Shown: piece by piece, positions 61,309 to 64,000 of the stretch
How the letters are laid out: each line of letters opens with the position of its first letter
How positions within the stretch are numbered: position 1 is the stretch's first letter
Assembly (NCBI GenBank): GCA_040506775.1
Contig: JBEVWC010000004.1
Location: forward strand, 62,001 to 126,000
Direction of reading: 5' to 3'
Source of the DNA: Thiodiazotropha sp040506775
Lineage (GTDB): Bacteria; Pseudomonadota; Gammaproteobacteria; Chromatiales; Chromatiaceae
DNA length: 64,000 bases
Notes under the pieces: generated by a model
Database searches by the model: none
Seen by the model: the letters and a program-made list of their open reading frames with translations, nothing else
Told to the model about the DNA's origin: nothing
Translations under genes and position numbers: made by a program

Positions 61309-62027
61309 ACACTGAAACTCGACTGCAATTAAAGAACCTCTGCAAAAGCTTCGGCAAACGGCGGGTACTCAACAACGTCGCGCTGGCGCTCGGCGCTGGA
61401 GAGGTCATCCTGCTGTGCGGTCCCAACGGCGCCGGCAAAAGCACCCTGCTGCGAATCCTCGCCGGACTCGAAAAACCCGATCGCGCGGAGCTGTCTGTCA
61501 GCGACACGGATCTGCGCTCCTGGCGTCATTGCAAGCAGCGTCTGCTGGAGCAGACCCTCTATCTCCACCAGCATCCGTATATGTTTGACGGCTCGGTTCG
61601 CTATAATCTTGCCTATGCCCTGCCGCGAAAACTTGACGCACAGGCCCGCCGGGAGCGGATCGATCAGGCATTGGCCTGGGGAGGCATCGCGCATCTTCAG
61701 GATAATCCATCGAAAAACCTCTCCGGTGGGGAGAGGCAGAGGGTTTCATTGGCCAGGGCCTGGCTCAGGCAACCGAGGATACTGTTTTTGGACGAACCGA
61801 CTGCCAATCTCGACCAGGCATCGAGACAACGCACACTCGACCTGCTGACTCCGCTCAAGGCGTCCGGCATGTCCATGGTCATCGCCAGTCACGATGCCCA
61901 TCACTTTGCCCCGCTGGCCGATCGCACCCTCTATCTGCATGAGCGGCAACTGATTGAGGCACAACCCATACTCAACAGTCGCATCCTGCCCGGCGAGCCA
62001 GACCTGTCCGTGAGAATTCCGGCATGA
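61305..62027 (+). CDS. tupC: Tungstate/molybdate ABC transporter, ATPase
   Basis: 240 residues. Walker A is GPNGAGKSTLLRILAGL, the Q-loop is QTLYLHQHPYMFDG, the ABC signature is LSGGERQRVSLARAWL, and Walker B is RILFLDEPTANLD. The switch His sits in VIASHDAHH. There is no C-terminal Mop-type regulatory domain, unlike ModC. ATGA overlaps at both ends. Confidence 0.94.
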   Translation: MNTETRLQLKNLCKSFGKRRVLNNVALALGAGEVILLCGPNGAGKSTLLRILAGLEKPDRAELSVSDTDLRSWRHCKQRLLEQTLYLHQHPYMFDGSVRYNLAYALPRKLDAQARRERIDQALAWGGIAHLQDNPSKNLSGGERQRVSLARAWLRQPRILFLDEPTANLDQASRQRTLDLLTPLKASGMSMVIASHDAHHFAPLADRTLYLHERQLIEAQPILNSRILPGEPDLSVRIPA

Positions 62028-62617
62028 TCAGCCCTGACGATATCACCGCCGTGATACTCGCCGGTGGGCGCGGACAACGCATGGGCGGCGTCGACAAGGG
62101 ACTGGTCATGTTCAACGGGCGACCGCTCATCGCCCATGTCATCGAGGCAATCGCGCCCCAGGTGCGCAGCCTGATGATCAATGCCAACCGCAACCTGGCG
62201 CAGTATCAGCAATTCGGATACCCGGTGTTCGCGGACTCCCTGAACGACTTCCAGGGTCCCCTGGCCGGTTTTCTCGCCGCCATGGAGGTGGTGCAGACCC
62301 CCTACCTGGTCACCGTCCCCTGCGACGGCCCGTTGCTGGCCAACCACCTGGTTTACCGACTCAGCCAGGCACTCGAACGTGACTCGGCGGAGATCGCAGT
62401 GGCTCATGACGGGCAACGGCTGCAACCGGTCTATGCCATGCTCCCTGTCTCGCTGAAGCAGAGCCTGCACGATTACCTGGCAGGCGGTGATCGCAAGATC
62501 GATCTCTGGTATGCCCAGCACCAGATGACCACGGCGGATTTCTCCGACCTGCCGGACACCTTCATCAACATCAACACCGAGGAGGAGCGCGATCGTTTGC
62601 AGGGTGACCCATCGTGA
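62024..62617 (+). CDS. mobA: Molybdenum cofactor guanylyltransferase
   Basis: Adds GMP to Mo-molybdopterin to form the bis-MGD cofactor needed by DMSO-reductase-family enzymes such as FdhA. 197 residues. AVILAGGRGQRMGGVDKGLVMFNGRPLIAHV is the nucleotide-binding signature, and VPCDGPLL is the metal site. It overlaps tupC and mobB, so uptake and cofactor synthesis are translated from one message. Confidence 0.96.
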   Translation: MISPDDITAVILAGGRGQRMGGVDKGLVMFNGRPLIAHVIEAIAPQVRSLMINANRNLAQYQQFGYPVFADSLNDFQGPLAGFLAAMEVVQTPYLVTVPCDGPLLANHLVYRLSQALERDSAEIAVAHDGQRLQPVYAMLPVSLKQSLHDYLAGGDRKIDLWYAQHQMTTADFSDLPDTFININTEEERDRLQGDPS

Positions 62618-63141
62618 TCGATTTTCCCCGACCCCTGCTCGGTTTCAGCGCCTACAGCGGAACCGGCAAGACCACCCTGTTGAAACAACTCCTGCCCATC
62701 CTGCGGGAGCAGGGCCTGCGGGTTGCCGTGATCAAGCACGCACACCACAGTTTCGATGTGGATCAGCCGGGCAAGGACAGTCATGAACTGCGCATGGCCG
62801 GTGCCAGTCCAATGTTGATCGCATCCCGGCGCCGCATGGCCATGATCGTCGAGTTTAATCCACGAGACGATGAACCCACCCTTGAGGAATTGCTTCCCAA
62901 CCTCGATCCGCACAGCATCGACCTTGTGCTCGTGGAAGGATTCAAGCAGGCGGATTTCGCAAAAATCGAACTGCACCGGCCATCCCTGGGCAAACCCTTG
63001 CTCTGCACCGGTGATCCGCGGATCATTGCCCTGGCATCCGATGCCGATATCCCGGAGGCTCCCGCGACCCTGCCCCGGCTCGACATCAATGACCCCCATG
63101 GGATTGCCGCATTCATACTGCGGCAAATTGTCGCCATCTGA
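62614..63141 (+). CDS. mobB: Molybdopterin-guanine dinucleotide adapter MobB
   Basis: GTP-binding partner of MobA, 175 residues from GTG 62614 overlapping the mobA stop (GTGA). Walker A is GFSAYSGTGKTTLLKQLLPIL. VIKHAHHSFDVDQPGKDSHELRMAGASPMLIAS and LVEGFKQADFAKIELHR are the family blocks. It precedes moeA by 20 bp. Confidence 0.95.
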   Translation: MIDFPRPLLGFSAYSGTGKTTLLKQLLPILREQGLRVAVIKHAHHSFDVDQPGKDSHELRMAGASPMLIASRRRMAMIVEFNPRDDEPTLEELLPNLDPHSIDLVLVEGFKQADFAKIELHRPSLGKPLLCTGDPRIIALASDADIPEAPATLPRLDINDPHGIAAFILRQIVAI

Positions 63142-63161
63142 GAAATCCAGGGCCGAATGTC

Positions 63162-64000
63162 ATGACCCAAAACCCGTTGCACGTCACCGCCAGCTGCGCG
63201 GACCCCGAATCCCCGCAAACCCTCACCGTCGAGAATGCACGGGCGAAAATCCTGAGCGACCTGAAACCGGTCGAAGCCTGTGAGCGGCTGGCCTTGCGCG
63301 ATGCCTTGCACCGGGTACTCGCAGAATCCATCATCTCCCCCGTCGATGTACCCGGGCATACCAACTCCGCGATGGACGGTTATGCCCTCTCCGGCAGCGA
63401 CCTGACCACCCCGTCGACGGACCTGAAACTCATTGGTGCCGCGCTTGCGGGAAACCCCTTTCAGGGCCGCTGTGGACCCGGAGAGTGCGTGCGCATCATG
63501 ACGGGCGCACCCATGCCTCCGGGCACGGACACCGTGGTCATGCAGGAACAGAGCCAGGAGATCGGGGCGGATGTCATTCGCTTCGGAGAGGGTCACCGGA
63601 GCGGTCAAAACGTGCGCCATGCCGGGGAAGACATCGCAAGCGGTTCGGTGGTGCTGGAGCCAGGTCGGCGCCTGACACCGGCGGACCTCGGCATCATCGC
63701 GTCACTGGGTTTTGCCGAAGTGAGTGTACGGCGCCGACCCCGGGTGGCGTTTTTCTCCACAGGGGATGAATTGCGTGGTCTCGGCGAGGTCCTCGGCGAA
63801 GGGGAACTCTACGACAGCAATCGATACACCCTCCACGGCATGCTCCAGCGGGCCGGCGTGGAGACCCTGGACCTGGGCGTGATCCGGGACGATCCGGATG
63901 CCCTGAAACAGGCTTTTCAGCAGGCCGCCGCGTCAGCGGACGTGGTGATCTCTTCCGGCGGCGTCTCCGTCGGCAGCGCCGACTATACCAAGTCGGTGTT
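63162..64000 (+). CDS. moeA: Molybdopterin molybdenumtransferase, 5' part (MoeA)
   Basis: Inserts molybdate (or tungstate) into adenylylated molybdopterin. The ATG at 63162 opens MTQNPLHVTASCADPESP, and the frame stays open to the window edge (about 279 of about 410 residues). SPVDVPGHTNSAMDGYALSGSDL is the domain III signature. IMTGAPMPPGTDTVVMQE and VAFFSTGDELRGLGEVLGEGELYDSNRYTLHGML follow. It is the last gene seen of the tup-mob-moe unit. Confidence 0.96.
   Translation, partial: MTQNPLHVTASCADPESPQTLTVENARAKILSDLKPVEACERLALRDALHRVLAESIISPVDVPGHTNSAMDGYALSGSDLTTPSTDLKLIGAALAGNPFQGRCGPGECVRIMTGAPMPPGTDTVVMQEQSQEIGADVIRFGEGHRSGQNVRHAGEDIASGSVVLEPGRRLTPADLGIIASLGFAEVSVRRRPRVAFFSTGDELRGLGEVLGEGELYDSNRYTLHGMLQRAGVETLDLGVIRDDPDALKQAFQQAAASADVVISSGGVSVGSADYTKSV

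Overview
The window reads as one chromosomal stretch of a gammaproteobacterium. The order nadK-recN-(fur)-bamE // rnfH-ratA-(transporter)-smpB-ssrA is the classic gammaproteobacterial neighbourhood. The pcnB-folK-kinase-panB-panC block, the lapA-lapB pair and the tmRNA tag ANDDNYALAA point the same way. The respiratory formate dehydrogenase locus and the DsrMK-like module suggest an anaerobically competent, possibly sulfur-oxidising lineage (Chromatiales/Sedimenticola-like). That placement is inference. No phage, insertion sequence with transposase, CRISPR array or defence locus was recognised.

Layout. 1-2852: 5' part of purL (minus strand, runs off the left edge). 2853-3589: a long gene-free stretch with two strong outward-pointing terminators that belong to no annotated gene. 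3590-14562: a glycogen/alpha-glucan cluster (malQ, a GH57 glycosidase, glgC, glgB, pgi, glgA). 14680-19446: pantothenate and folate genes and pcnB (panD; panC-panB-deoxynucleoside kinase-folK-pcnB). 19621-23371: tRNA-Glu, galU, pyrF, lapB, lapA. 23877-31444: a lone fliK-like gene, a lipoprotein, dapB and the heat-shock set dnaJ, dnaK, grpE, hrcA with a CIRCE operator. 31771-39126: nadK, recN, fur, bamE, a scaffold gap, rnfH, ratA, a sodium symporter, smpB and the tmRNA gene. 39560-42683: a CaCA antiporter, a MOT1-type molybdate transporter and a DUF4399 protein.

42955-64000 is the most coherent block. It is a ten-gene minus-strand formate dehydrogenase operon: DUF3305, DUF3306, a multi-cluster ferredoxin, a TorD chaperone, a small Tat protein, FdhA, FdhB, FdhC, and a cytochrome-b/CCG-protein pair resembling DsrMK. 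Divergent from it are moaA-fdhD and a DNA-binding/periplasmic-binding-like fusion. Then come moaB, an orphan NtrC-type response regulator, and a tightly overlapping tupABC-mobA-mobB-moeA operon for tungstate/molybdate uptake and cofactor maturation.

Three promoters in this block (fdh operon, moaA, tupA) match the sigma-54 -24/-12 consensus. A perfect 17-bp palindrome (TGAGACA-N3-TGTCTCA) lies between the sigma-54 activator gene and tupA, and a TGAGACA half-site lies between the divergent fdh and moaA promoters. The sequence therefore suggests a single sigma-54 regulon joining metal uptake, cofactor synthesis and formate oxidation.

Intergenic regions carry a family of palindromic repeats (core GTTCCCACGC-TCT-GCGTGGG), usually as inverted pairs about 110 bp apart, plus other repeat types. 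The run of N at 35732-35831 is flanked by identical 91-bp sequences and looks like an unmerged contig overlap rather than real missing sequence.
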